Below, one piece after another: positions 1-8,573 of a stretch of DNA of 64,000 bases (positions are counted from its first letter, which is position 1; each line of letters starts with the position of its first letter). The translations under genes and the position numbers were made by a program. Location: the NCBI RefSeq assembly GCF_014203355.1, contig NZ_JACHIR010000001.1, positions 5,644,038 through 5,708,037 on the forward strand, read 5' to 3'. Below the pieces are notes generated by a model. The model made no database searches, was not told the DNA's origin, and saw nothing but the letters and a program-made list of their open reading frames with translations. This stretch comes from Kutzneria kofuensis (lineage in GTDB: Bacteria; Actinomycetota; Actinomycetes; Mycobacteriales; Pseudonocardiaceae).

Positions 1-204
1 GTCGTGAGGTCGTCACGGGACATTCCGCGCAGGCTAGGCCAAGGAACGTGACCGCGCTCACCTTTGCGGTTTCTTCAGGTCGGCCGGGCACGGCCCGCGC
101 GCCAAAAGGGACGTCCATCACTCGGGATGGTTCTCCCACATGAATGGATGGCAACGGTAACGTGCCGACCTGGACGATCCCCAGGAAAACGGGAGGAACG
201 CCAG

Positions 205-3200
205 ATGTTCACCAAGGTGCTCGTCGCCAACCGCGGCGAGATCGCCATCCGCGCCTTCCGCGCCGCCTACGAGTTGGGCGCCGGCACGGTCGCGGTGTTC
301 CCCCACGAGGACCGCAACTCGTTGCACCGGCTCAAGGCCGACGAGGCGTACGAGATCGGCGAGCCGGGTCACCCGGTGCGGGCCTACCTGTCGGTCGACG
401 AGATCGTGGAGGCCGCCCGCAAGGCCGGCGCGGACGCGATCTACCCCGGCTACGGCTTCCTGTCGGAGAACCCGGAGCTGGCCTCGGCCTGCGCGGCGGC
501 CGGCATCACCTTCGTCGGCCCGCCGACCGAGGTGCTGGAGCTGACCGGCAACAAGGCGCGGGCGATCGCCGCGGCCAAGGCCGCCGGCCTGCCCACGCTG
601 AAGTCCTCGGAGCCGTCCAGCGACGTGGACGCGCTGCTGGCGGCGGCCGACGAGGTCGGCTTCCCGATCTTCGTGAAGGCGGTCGCCGGCGGCGGCGGGC
701 GCGGCATGCGCCGGGTCACCGAGCCGGCCCAGCTGCGCGAGTCGATCGAGGCCGCGATGCGCGAGGCCGAGTCGGCCTTCGGCGACCCGACCGTGTTCCT
801 GGAGCAGGCGGTCGTGCAGCCCCGGCACATCGAGGTGCAGATCCTCGCCGACGGCGCCGGCAACGTCATCCACCTCTACGAGCGCGACTGCTCGGTGCAG
901 CGGCGGCACCAGAAGGTGATCGAGCTGGCCCCGGCGCCGAACCTGGACCCGGCGGTCCGGGACCGGATCTGCGCCGACGCGGTGGCGTTCGCCAGGCAGA
1001 TCGGCTACCGCAACGCCGGCACCGTCGAGTTCCTGCTCGACCAGCGCGGCAACCACGTCTTCATCGAGATGAACCCCCGCATCCAGGTCGAGCACACGGT
1101 CACCGAGGAGGTCACCGACGTCGACCTGGTGCAGTCGCAGCTGCGCATCGCCTCCGGCGAGACGCTGGCCGACCTGGGCCTCAGCCAGGATGCGATCTAC
1201 CTGCGCGGCAACGCGCTGCAGTGCCGGATCACCACCGAGGACCCGGTGAACGGCTTCCGCCCGGACACCGGCGTGATCAGCGCTTACCGCTCGCCCGGCG
1301 GCTCGGGCATCCGGCTGGACGGCGGCGCGATCGGCGCCGGCAGCACCGTCGGGGCGCACTTCGACTCCATGCTGGTGAAGCTGACCTGCCGCGGCCGCAA
1401 CTTCGAGGCGGCGGTGGCCCGGGCCCGGCGCGCGGTCGCCGAGTTCCGCATCCGCGGCGTCTCCACGAACATCCCGTTCCTGCAGGCCGTCCTCGACGAC
1501 CCGGACTTCCGCGCCGGCCGCGTGACCACGGCGTTCATCGAGGAGCGGCCGGAGCTGCTGACCGCGCGGCAGTCGGCCGACCGCGGCACCAAGCTGCTGA
1601 CGTACCTGGCCGACGTCACGGTGAACAAGCCGAACGGTCCCCGGCCGGGCGTGATCGACCCGTGGGCGAAGCTGCCGAAGCTGGACCTGTCCACGGAGCC
1701 GCCCGCCGGCTCCAAGCAGCGGCTGACCGAGCTGGGCCCGGAGGGCTTCGCCGCCTGGCTGCGCAACGAGCCGGGCGTGCTGGTCACCGACACCACCTTC
1801 CGTGACGCCCACCAGTCGCTGCTGGCGACCCGCGTGCGGACCAAGGACCTGCTGCAGGTCGCGCCGTACGTGGCGCGGATGAACCCGGAGCTGCTGTCGC
1901 TGGAGTGCTGGGGCGGCGCGACCTACGACGTGGCGCTGCGCTTCCTGGCCGAGGACCCGTGGGAGCGGCTGGCGGCGCTGCGCGAGGCCGTGCCGAACCT
2001 GTGCCTGCAGATGCTGCTGCGCGGCCGCAACACCGTCGGCTACACGCCGTACCCGGAGGCGGTCACGCGGGCGTTCGTCGAGGAGGCCACCAACACCGGC
2101 ATCGACATCTTCCGCATCTTCGACGCCCTCAACGACATCGAGCAGATGCGGCCGGCGATCGAGGCCGTGCGGGAGACCGGCAAGTCGATCGCCGAGGTGT
2201 CGCTCTGCTACACCGCCGACCTGTCCGACCCCGGCGAGCAGCTGTACACCCTGGACTACTACCTCAAGCTCGCCGAGCAGATCGTCGGCGCCGGCGCGCA
2301 CGTGCTGGCGATCAAGGACATGGCCGGCCTGCTCCGCCCGCCGGCCGCCGCGCGGCTGGTCACGGCGCTGCGCAAGGAGTTCGACCTGCCGGTCCACCTG
2401 CACACGCACGACACCGCGGGCGGGCAGTTGGCCACCTACCTGGCGGCGATCCAGGCCGGGGTGGACGCCATCGACGGCGCGACCGCGTCGATCGCCGGCA
2501 CCACCTCGCAGCCGTCGCTGTCGGCGATCGTCGCCGCGACCGACCACTCGGCCCGCACCACCGGCCTCGACCTGCAGGCCGTCTGCGATCTTGAGCCGTA
2601 CTGGGAGGCCGTGCGCCGGGTGTACGCGCCGTTCGAGGCGGGCCTGCCGTCGCCGACCGGCCGCGTGTACCACCACGAGATCCCCGGCGGCCAGCTGTCC
2701 AACCTGCGCCAGCAGGCGATCGCGCTGGGCCTGGGCGACCGGTTCGAGGACATCGAGGCCACCTACGCGGCGGCCGACCGGATGCTGGGCCGGCTGGTCA
2801 AGGTCACGCCGTCGTCCAAGGTCGTCGGCGACCTGGCGCTGCACCTGGTCGGCGCGGGCGTGGACCCGGCCGAGTTCGAGGCCGACCCGGGCCGGTTCGA
2901 CATCCCCGACTCGGTGATCGGCTTCCTGCACGGCGAGCTGGGCGACCCGCCCGGCGGCTGGCCGGAGCCGTTCCGGACGAAGGCGCTCAGCGGCCGGTCC
3001 GCGCCCAAGGCGGTGGCGGAGCTGTCCGACGAGGACGTCGAGGGGCTGGCCGGCGACCGGCGGGCGACGCTGAACCGGCTGCTGTTCCCGGCGCCGACCA
3101 GGGAGTTCCTGGCTCACCGGGACGCGTTCGGCGACACCAGCGTGCTGCGCACCAAGGACTGGCTGTACGGCCTGCGGCCGGGCGAGGAGTACTCGGTGGA

Positions 3201-3582
3201 TCTCGGCCGCGGCGTGCGGTTGTTGATCACGCTGGAGGCCATCGGCGAGGCGGACGAGCGCGGCATGCGCACCGTGATGGCCGTCCTCAATGGACAGTTG
3301 CGGCCGATCCAGGTGCGGGACCGCTCGGTCGCCGCCGACGTGCCGGCGGCGGAGAAGGCCGACCGCGGCAACAGCAACCACGTCGCTGCGCCGTTCGCGG
3401 GTGTGGTCACGGTCGCCGTCGCCGAGGGTGACAGCGTCTCGGCCGGACAGACCGTGGCGACGATCGAGGCGATGAAGATGGAGGCGGCGATCACCGCGCC
3501 GAAGACGGGCACCGTGCAGCGCCTGGCGATCGGCTCGCAGCAGCAGGTGGAGGGTGGCGATCTGCTGATCGTCCTGTCCTGA
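205..3582 (+). CDS. pyc: Pyruvate carboxylase
   Basis: Biotin-dependent enzyme that carboxylates pyruvate to oxaloacetate with ATP and bicarbonate (anaplerosis, cytoplasmic). At 1125 residues it has the normal length and single-chain order: biotin carboxylase (glycine-rich ATP-grasp loop near residues 161-167), carboxyltransferase beginning near residue 529 with DTTFRDAHQSLLATR, and a C-terminal biotinyl domain. The biotin lysine is K1091 in EAMKMEA, 35 residues from the end, as expected. ATG 205 is chosen because a strong ribosome site (gggagga, 191-197) precedes it and the family sequence begins there; the open frame extends upstream without homology. A strong hairpin follows the stop. It is transcribed alone, although in mycobacteria the gene also lies beside rsmD and coaD. 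Confidence 0.97.
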   Translation: MFTKVLVANRGEIAIRAFRAAYELGAGTVAVFPHEDRNSLHRLKADEAYEIGEPGHPVRAYLSVDEIVEAARKAGADAIYPGYGFLSENPELASACAAAGITFVGPPTEVLELTGNKARAIAAAKAAGLPTLKSSEPSSDVDALLAAADEVGFPIFVKAVAGGGGRGMRRVTEPAQLRESIEAAMREAESAFGDPTVFLEQAVVQPRHIEVQILADGAGNVIHLYERDCSVQRRHQKVIELAPAPNLDPAVRDRICADAVAFARQIGYRNAGTVEFLLDQRGNHVFIEMNPRIQVEHTVTEEVTDVDLVQSQLRIASGETLADLGLSQDAIYLRGNALQCRITTEDPVNGFRPDTGVISAYRSPGGSGIRLDGGAIGAGSTVGAHFDSMLVKLTCRGRNFEAAVARARRAVAEFRIRGVSTNIPFLQAVLDDPDFRAGRVTTAFIEERPELLTARQSADRGTKLLTYLADVTVNKPNGPRPGVIDPWAKLPKLDLSTEPPAGSKQRLTELGPEGFAAWLRNEPGVLVTDTTFRDAHQSLLATRVRTKDLLQVAPYVARMNPELLSLECWGGATYDVALRFLAEDPWERLAALREAVPNLCLQMLLRGRNTVGYTPYPEAVTRAFVEEATNTGIDIFRIFDALNDIEQMRPAIEAVRETGKSIAEVSLCYTADLSDPGEQLYTLDYYLKLAEQIVGAGAHVLAIKDMAGLLRPPAAARLVTALRKEFDLPVHLHTHDTAGGQLATYLAAIQAGVDAIDGATASIAGTTSQPSLSAIVAATDHSARTTGLDLQAVCDLEPYWEAVRRVYAPFEAGLPSPTGRVYHHEIPGGQLSNLRQQAIALGLGDRFEDIEATYAAADRMLGRLVKVTPSSKVVGDLALHLVGAGVDPAEFEADPGRFDIPDSVIGFLHGELGDPPGGWPEPFRTKALSGRSAPKAVAELSDEDVEGLAGDRRATLNRLLFPAPTREFLAHRDAFGDTSVLRTKDWLYGLRPGEEYSVDLGRGVRLLITLEAIGEADERGMRTVMAVLNGQLRPIQVRDRSVAADVPAAEKADRGNSNHVAAPFAGVVTVAVAEGDSVSAGQTVATIEAMKMEAAITAPKTGTVQRLAIGSQQQVEGGDLLIVLS

Positions 3583-3587
3583 CCGCT

Positions 3588-3623
3588 CCGGTGCCCCCGT
3601 GCCGTCGAGGCCGGGGGCACCGG
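3588..3623 (+). terminator. Terminator hairpin after pyc
   Basis: Perfect 12-bp inverted repeat (3588-3599 with 3612-3623, arms ccggtgcccccg / cgggggcaccgg) and a 12-nt loop, six bases after the pyc stop. There is no T-tract, as is usual for terminators in high-GC actinomycetes. Confidence 0.75.
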
Positions 3624-3742
3624 TGTGTCCACAGTGGACCAAAGTCTTCACGGCGCCGTCATGCTTCACCCGGTAGAGTGACGAGATGTTCCCCGTGTTG
3701 CCGTCTGGTGGCGCGATCTCGTTGGCTGGCAAGGTGTGAGTC

Positions 3743-4630
3743 GTGCTGGAGTTGCAGTCCGTGGCCCAGCGTCAGGGCGCGGTCGTCCCGAAGTCCCCGT
3801 GGTTGCCTACCGGTTGCCAGGCGCTCGCCGAGCTCGCCGGCCGAGTGCTCGGCCTGGACGTGCGCAGAGTGCCGGTGCGCGCCGGCACGTCCAAACTCGT
3901 CGGCGGCATCCACAATCGCGAAGTGCTGATGGCCAACCGCGCGTTCCAGGCGCAGGCGCTCCGGCACGCGCAGGGGCCGGTGCTGACCATCGGCGGCGAC
4001 TGTGGCGTCGAGACCGTGCCGCTCGGCTTTGCCCGCAAGCGTTTCGGGCCGGCGCTGGGCGTGCTGTGGTTCGACGCGCACGGTGATCTCAACACTCCGG
4101 CGACCTCGCCCTCCGGCGCTTACCACGGCATGGCCTTGCGCCACGCCTTCGGCGAGGGCGACCGCGACTTCGTGCTCGACACGCCGATCGTGTCCCGCCG
4201 CGTCGTGCTGGCCGGCGCCCGGGCGCTCGACCCCGGTGAGCAGGCCATGATCGACCGCGGGCTCGTCCACCACGTGCCGATCGAGCGCGACTACGACACC
4301 TCGTGGGTCCTCGACGCCGTGATCGCCTCCCGCGCGCCGCAGTTCTATCTGCACGTCGATCTCGACGTGCTGGACCCGAGCGAGTTCCCCGACGTGACCT
4401 GTCCGGTGCCCGGCGGGCTGCTGATCAGCGAGCTGGTGGACGCGATCCGGGCGGTGGCGGCGATCCGTCCGATCATCGGCGCCGGGATCACCGAGTGCGC
4501 CACCGACAATCCCGAGCGGCTGAAGGTGCTGGTGCCGATCCTGCGGGCGGTCGGGGCCGCGCTGCACGCCCACTCGACCGCGCTGCCGGTGCAGCCGGTG
4601 CCGTCGAGGGCCCATCCGGTACGCCAGTGA
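3743..4630 (+). CDS. Arginase/agmatinase-family (ureohydrolase) protein
   Basis: 295 residues, the usual size for the ureohydrolase family, which hydrolyses guanidino groups (arginine, agmatine, formiminoglutamate) at a two-manganese site. Visible metal motifs are DAHGD (D111, H113, D115) and DLDVLD (D206, D208, D211). The first motif, normally GGDHS, reads GGDCG (residues 84-88), so the histidine metal ligand is a cysteine; this variant may mark an actinobacterial subfamily, and the substrate cannot be named. The start is GTG 3743, next to a weak site (aagg). The gene lies alone between two hairpins. Confidence 0.85.
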   Translation: MLELQSVAQRQGAVVPKSPWLPTGCQALAELAGRVLGLDVRRVPVRAGTSKLVGGIHNREVLMANRAFQAQALRHAQGPVLTIGGDCGVETVPLGFARKRFGPALGVLWFDAHGDLNTPATSPSGAYHGMALRHAFGEGDRDFVLDTPIVSRRVVLAGARALDPGEQAMIDRGLVHHVPIERDYDTSWVLDAVIASRAPQFYLHVDLDVLDPSEFPDVTCPVPGGLLISELVDAIRAVAAIRPIIGAGITECATDNPERLKVLVPILRAVGAALHAHSTALPVQPVPSRAHPVRQ

Positions 4631-4661
4631 CGACGCCCCTCCTCCGCCTTCTTTCGTCACG

Positions 4662-4712
4662 TGAGTGGCTCAGTTGGCCCGGGGGAGCACCTGAGCCACT
4701 CAGGTGCTCCCC
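4662..4712 (+). terminator. Overlapping alternative hairpins, probable terminator
   Basis: Two mutually exclusive perfect inverted repeats. A 12-bp stem pairs tgagtggctcag (4662-4673) with ctgagccactca (4691-4702). A 14-bp stem with a 3-nt loop pairs ggggagcacctgag (4682-4695) with ctcaggtgctcccc (4699-4712). The latter is the stronger and probably terminates transcription from the arginase-family gene; the former would disrupt it. Confidence 0.6.
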
Positions 4713-4787
4713 ACCCGGTGCACCTGAGACCGATTTGTCCCCGAAACCGGTCCCGGAAGTGAAGACCTTTCATCTATTGTCTCGCTG

Positions 4788-5708
4788 GTGATCATGCCCT
4801 CGGCCCGCCGGTTCGACCAGGCGGCGGCCTTCCCGGAGCTTGTCGAGCTGCGCGAGTCGGTGCGCGCCGCCGACTGGACGGCCATCGAGCTGTTCTTCGC
4901 CGGTCTGTCCGACGTCGACATGACCGCCTTCGCCGTGAACGTGGTCGGCCAGGTCGAGGGGGCCGAGGACTTCCTGGCGGGCCTGCCGCCGACGCCGCTG
5001 GCCCGGCGGCTGCACGCGGCCCGTCGCATCGCCAAGGCCTGGGAGATCCGCACCGGCTACCGGGCCCAGCACGTCAAGCGCGAGCAGTTCGAGGGCATGC
5101 ACGCGCAGCTGCGCATCGCCGAGCCGATCCTGATCGAGCTGACGGCGGAGGATCCGTCCGACACGGTGGCCTGGTGCCTGCGGCTCAACACGGCGCTGGG
5201 CCTGCAGCTGGGACAGAGCGAGGCCCGCCGCCGCTACGACCGGCTGGCCCGGTTCGCGCCGCACTGCTTCACCGCCCAGAGCCGGCTGGCCCAGCAACTG
5301 TGCCCGAAGTGGGGCGGCAACTGGGAAGCGCTGCACGCGTTCGGCCAGGAGTGCATGGAGTCGGCCCCGCCCGGCTCGCTGAGCCCGACCGTCGCCGCCG
5401 AGGCGCACCTGGAGCACTTCTTCGACGAGGGCGACGGCTACCTGCGCAAGGTCACCGTGCAGCGGGAGATCGTCGCGGCGGCCGAGAAGTCGGTGCTGCA
5501 CCCGGACTTCGCCGGCGGCTACCACTGGCCCCGCGCGCACGGCGTCTACGCGCTGCTGTTCGCGACGATGGGCCAGCACGACCGCGCCGCCGTGCACTTC
5601 ACCGCCCTCGGCGACGCGGGCAGCGAATACCCCTGGCAGAGCGCGTCCGGCTCGCCGGAGTCGCATTTCCGCACGTTGCGCGACAAGGCCCTCGGCGGTG
5701 TGAAGTGA
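4788..5708 (+). CDS. Hypothetical protein, helical repeat-like, paired with M16-like peptidase
   Basis: 306 residues, soluble, rich in Leu/Ala helices with no signal peptide or membrane segment. I do not recognise the family. The text has a helix-turn-helix repetition reminiscent of TPR-like proteins, including pairs of helices around the LRLNTALGLQLGQSEARRRYD stretch and a conserved-looking histidine/aromatic patch (GGYHWPRAHGVYALLF). The stop overlaps the start of the M16-like gene by four bases (GTGA), so the two are translationally coupled and probably act together. The start is GTG 4788 or ATG 4794; neither has a clear ribosome site. Confidence 0.7.
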   Translation: MIMPSARRFDQAAAFPELVELRESVRAADWTAIELFFAGLSDVDMTAFAVNVVGQVEGAEDFLAGLPPTPLARRLHAARRIAKAWEIRTGYRAQHVKREQFEGMHAQLRIAEPILIELTAEDPSDTVAWCLRLNTALGLQLGQSEARRRYDRLARFAPHCFTAQSRLAQQLCPKWGGNWEALHAFGQECMESAPPGSLSPTVAAEAHLEHFFDEGDGYLRKVTVQREIVAAAEKSVLHPDFAGGYHWPRAHGVYALLFATMGQHDRAAVHFTALGDAGSEYPWQSASGSPESHFRTLRDKALGGVK

Positions 5709-7399
5709 TCAAGGAAACCGAGGTCTGCGGCATCCGGACCCTCGTCGCCCCGGGCAACGGGCCACTCGCGGCCGGCCTGGCCTTCCGCGTCGGCTGCGCG
5801 GACGAGCCGCTGTCCCGGCGCGGCCTGACACACCTGGTCGAGCACCTGGCGTTGCACCGGCACGGCCTGATCGAGCACGACGCCAACGCGGCCACCGGCG
5901 TCACCATCACGCACTTCTTCACCAGCGGCAGCGAGCAGGCCGTGGTGAGCTACCTGACCAGCGTCTGCGACTCGCTGCGTGACCTGCCGCTGGAGCGGAT
6001 CGCCACGGAGAAGACGATCCTGCGCACCGAGCAGGCCGGTCGCCCGCACGACAGCCTGCTGGTCTGGCGGTACGGCGCGGTCGGCTTCGGCGCGGCGGGC
6101 TACCCGGAGTGGGGCCTGGAGGCGATCACCGACGCCGACGTGCGCGACTGGGCGGCGACCCGGTTCACGCGGGAGAACGCGGTGCTGTGGATCGCCGGCG
6201 AGGTGCCGGAGGGGTTGAACCTGACGCTGCCGTCCGGATCCCCGCAGCCGCTGCCGGAGCTGACCTCCGCCCTGCCGACCACGCCGGCGTACTTCACCGA
6301 AGGCAGCGGCAAGGTCACCTTCAGCGCGATCGTGGAACGGTCGGCGCGGGCGTCGCTGTTCGCGATGGTGTTGGAGCGGGCGCTGTTCCGGGCGCTGCGC
6401 ACCGAGGACGGCAACTCCTACGCGGTCGCCACGGCGTACATGCCGCGGGACGGCGAGCACGCGACCATCACCGCGATGGCCGACGCGCTGCCGGAGAAGC
6501 AGGACGCGGTGCTCGGCGGACTGATCGACGTGCTGGCGGCGTTCCGCGTCGGCCGTGTCGACGCCGACGAGCTGGAAACGGTGCGGGACAAGGCGTCCAC
6601 CTCGCTCGACCGGCCGGAAGCCGGCAAGGCGATCCTGTTCACCGAGGCCGTCGACGTCCTCTATGGCCGGACGCGGGCCTCGCTGACGGACTTCCGGGCC
6701 GAGCTGGCGGCGGTCACTGTCGAGGACCTGCGCGACATGGCCGTGCAGGCGATGGACACCCTGTTGTTGCAGGTCCCGCGGGGCAACCAGGCCGACTGGG
6801 CCGGCTTCGCCGAGGCGCCGATGTGGTCGGAGAAGGCCACCGTCGGCGAGAAGTACCCGTCGCTGCAGAACGGCGACTTCTCCCTCGTCCTCGGCTACGA
6901 CGGCGTGAGCATGGAGTCCCCGCACGGCGCGCTGACCGTGCGGTACCGCGAGTGCGTGCTGATGCAGTGCTGGCCCGACGGGGCGCGCCGGCTGGTCGGC
7001 CCGGACGGCGTCAGCGTCAGCATCGAGCCGACCCTGCACGACGTGCCGGAGCGGGCGATCGCCCGGCTCGACAAGCAGATCGGCGACGAGCTCAAGGTGT
7101 GGCAGCCGGCCCGGCCGGCCGACCGGATCCCGCAGCCGCCGGCTCCGGCCCCGGTCCAGCCCGTGATGAAGGTCGAGATCCCGCTCAAGGCCAAGCTCAC
7201 CCTCGCCCTCATCGCGCTGCTGTGTCCGGTGCTGGCGCTGGTGGCGACCGCCGCCCTGGTCACCAGCGACAACGTGGGGCACGCCCTGCTGCACTTCGCC
7301 CTGCCCGCCTGGGGCGCCTTCGGCGCCGGGGCGGCGGCCTTCCGTCTGGCCAAAGCCCTGGGCTACTTCGGCCGCGACGAGTCCGATACGCGACGATGA
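5705..7399 (+). CDS. M16-like (insulinase-family) metallopeptidase with C-terminal membrane anchor
   Basis: 564 residues. The N-terminal half resembles an M16 peptidase domain: the inverted zinc motif HxxEH is present as H43-LV-E46-H47. A downstream glutamate that could complete the zinc site is E102 or E109, closer than the roughly 75-residue spacing of classical members, so activity is plausible but unproven. A second M16-like half follows to about residue 350, then a proline-rich stretch and two hydrophobic segments near the C terminus (roughly residues 500-525 and 530-555) that should anchor it in the membrane. It begins at GTG 5705 inside the stop of the previous gene. The pair sits between pyc and rsmD, which are close neighbours in mycobacteria. 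Confidence 0.75.
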   Translation: MIKETEVCGIRTLVAPGNGPLAAGLAFRVGCADEPLSRRGLTHLVEHLALHRHGLIEHDANAATGVTITHFFTSGSEQAVVSYLTSVCDSLRDLPLERIATEKTILRTEQAGRPHDSLLVWRYGAVGFGAAGYPEWGLEAITDADVRDWAATRFTRENAVLWIAGEVPEGLNLTLPSGSPQPLPELTSALPTTPAYFTEGSGKVTFSAIVERSARASLFAMVLERALFRALRTEDGNSYAVATAYMPRDGEHATITAMADALPEKQDAVLGGLIDVLAAFRVGRVDADELETVRDKASTSLDRPEAGKAILFTEAVDVLYGRTRASLTDFRAELAAVTVEDLRDMAVQAMDTLLLQVPRGNQADWAGFAEAPMWSEKATVGEKYPSLQNGDFSLVLGYDGVSMESPHGALTVRYRECVLMQCWPDGARRLVGPDGVSVSIEPTLHDVPERAIARLDKQIGDELKVWQPARPADRIPQPPAPAPVQPVMKVEIPLKAKLTLALIALLCPVLALVATAALVTSDNVGHALLHFALPAWGAFGAGAAAFRLAKALGYFGRDESDTRR

Positions 7400-7403
7400 C
7401 CCG

Positions 7404-7961
7404 GTGACCAGGATCGTGGCCGGCGCGGCCGGGGGACGTCGGCTGGAGGTGCCGCCCAGCGGCACCCGCCCGACCTCGGACCGTGTCCGGGAGGCACTGT
7501 TCAGCGCGTTGGAGGCGGCGGTCGACCTGGACGGCGCGCGGGTGCTCGACCTGTATGCCGGTTCGGGCGCACTGGGGCTGGAGGCGCTGTCGCGTGGCGC
7601 GACGAAGGCGACCTTCGTGGAGTCCGACCGCCGTGCGGCCGACATCCTCCGCCGCAACACCAAGGCCCTCGGGCTGCCTGGCGCCGACGTGCGGCACGGC
7701 ACCGTGCAGTCGGTGCTGGCCACGACTCCGGGCGACCGCTACGACGTGATCTTCGTCGACCCGCCGTACGCGCTGGGGGAGCGGGAACTGGGCGAGGTCC
7801 TGGAAGCCCTGCGGTCCTGGGCCGCTGAGGAGGCGACGCTCGTGGTGGAACGGTCCTCCCGCGGGGAGGATCCCAGTTGGCCCGAGGGCGTGGAACCGAT
7901 CCGCAGCAAGAAGTACGGGGAGACCACGCTGCACTGGGCCGTGATCACCGCCACGCGGTGA
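7404..7961 (+). CDS. rsmD: 16S rRNA (guanine-966-N2)-methyltransferase
   Basis: 185 residues, family length. RsmD methylates G966 (E. coli numbering) of 16S rRNA during 30S assembly using S-adenosylmethionine. The N terminus RIVAGAAGGRRLEVP, the SAM-binding DLYAGSGALGLEALSRGA and the catalytic DPPY motif are all present. It begins at GTG 7404, four bases after the peptidase gene, and is followed within 30 bases by coaD, the standard rsmD-coaD pair. Confidence 0.95.
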   Translation: MTRIVAGAAGGRRLEVPPSGTRPTSDRVREALFSALEAAVDLDGARVLDLYAGSGALGLEALSRGATKATFVESDRRAADILRRNTKALGLPGADVRHGTVQSVLATTPGDRYDVIFVDPPYALGERELGEVLEALRSWAAEEATLVVERSSRGEDPSWPEGVEPIRSKKYGETTLHWAVITATR

Positions 7962-7990
7962 GCCGGCGGCATCCCTGTTACGGTCCGCCC

Positions 7991-8473
7991 ATGAGGCGTG
8001 CGGTATCCCCCGGCTCCTACGACCCGGTGACCAACGGCCACCTGGACATCATCACCCGTGCCGCCGACGTCTTCGACGAGTTGATCATCCTGGTGGCGGT
8101 CAACAAGAACAAGAAGACCCTGTTCACGGTGGACGAGCGCGTGGAGATGATCCGCGAGGTCACCGCGCACCTGCCCAACGTGCGGGTCGACACCTCGCAC
8201 GTGCTGCTCGTGGACTACTGCCGGGCCAACGACGCCAAGGTGATCGTGAAGGGCCAGCGCGCGGTCAGCGACTTCGACTACGAGCTCCAGATGGCGCAGA
8301 TGAACCACCAGCTGTCCGGGGTGGAGACGCTGTTCATGCCGACCAACCCGCTCTACAGCTTCCTGTCCAGCTCGCTGGTCAAGGAGGTCGCCAGCTACCA
8401 CGGCGACGTCGCGCACCTGCTGCCGGAACCGGTCCACGAACGGCTGATGCGGCGGCTCGCCGAACGGGCCTGA
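7991..8473 (+). CDS. coaD: Phosphopantetheine adenylyltransferase
   Basis: 160 residues, normal length. It transfers AMP to 4'-phosphopantetheine, giving dephospho-CoA, the penultimate step of coenzyme A synthesis. The nucleotidyltransferase signature SYDPVTNGHLDII (T/HxGH-type) near the N terminus, KGQR substrate loop and the SSLVKEVASYHGDV motif are intact. The start is ATG 7991; the upstream open frame lacks homology. Confidence 0.97.
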   Translation: MRRAVSPGSYDPVTNGHLDIITRAADVFDELIILVAVNKNKKTLFTVDERVEMIREVTAHLPNVRVDTSHVLLVDYCRANDAKVIVKGQRAVSDFDYELQMAQMNHQLSGVETLFMPTNPLYSFLSSSLVKEVASYHGDVAHLLPEPVHERLMRRLAERA

Positions 8474-8501
8474 CCATCGGGCCGGCGATGGGATGACAAG
8501 A

Positions 8502-8517
8502 CTGTCAACCTGTCAAC
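8502..8517. repeat. Tandem 8-bp repeat ahead of the RNase gene
   Basis: Two exact adjacent copies of ctgtcaac (8502-8509 and 8510-8517), 57 bases before the ribonuclease start. It could be a regulator half-site pair or part of the promoter; no factor can be named. Confidence 0.5.
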
Positions 8518-8573
8518 AGTTGTTCGAGCCTGGCTCCTTCTTGTGACCACCCGATCGCGTTACGTTGCCGGGC

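Noticed and set aside
1-20. CGTGA-N5-TCACG near the left edge as a second CRP box
   Set aside because: Spacing is five rather than six, and the outer bases differ from the CRP consensus; no link with the module regulator is apparent.
1-204. Upstream extension of the pyc reading frame to position 64
   Set aside because: The extra residues have no homology and the Shine-Dalgarno site at 191-197 fits only ATG 205.
118-3732. A 1204-codon open frame antisense to pyc
   Set aside because: Arg/Ala/Gly-rich translation typical of antisense frames in high-GC codon-biased DNA; no domain; the pyruvate carboxylase on the plus strand is unambiguous.
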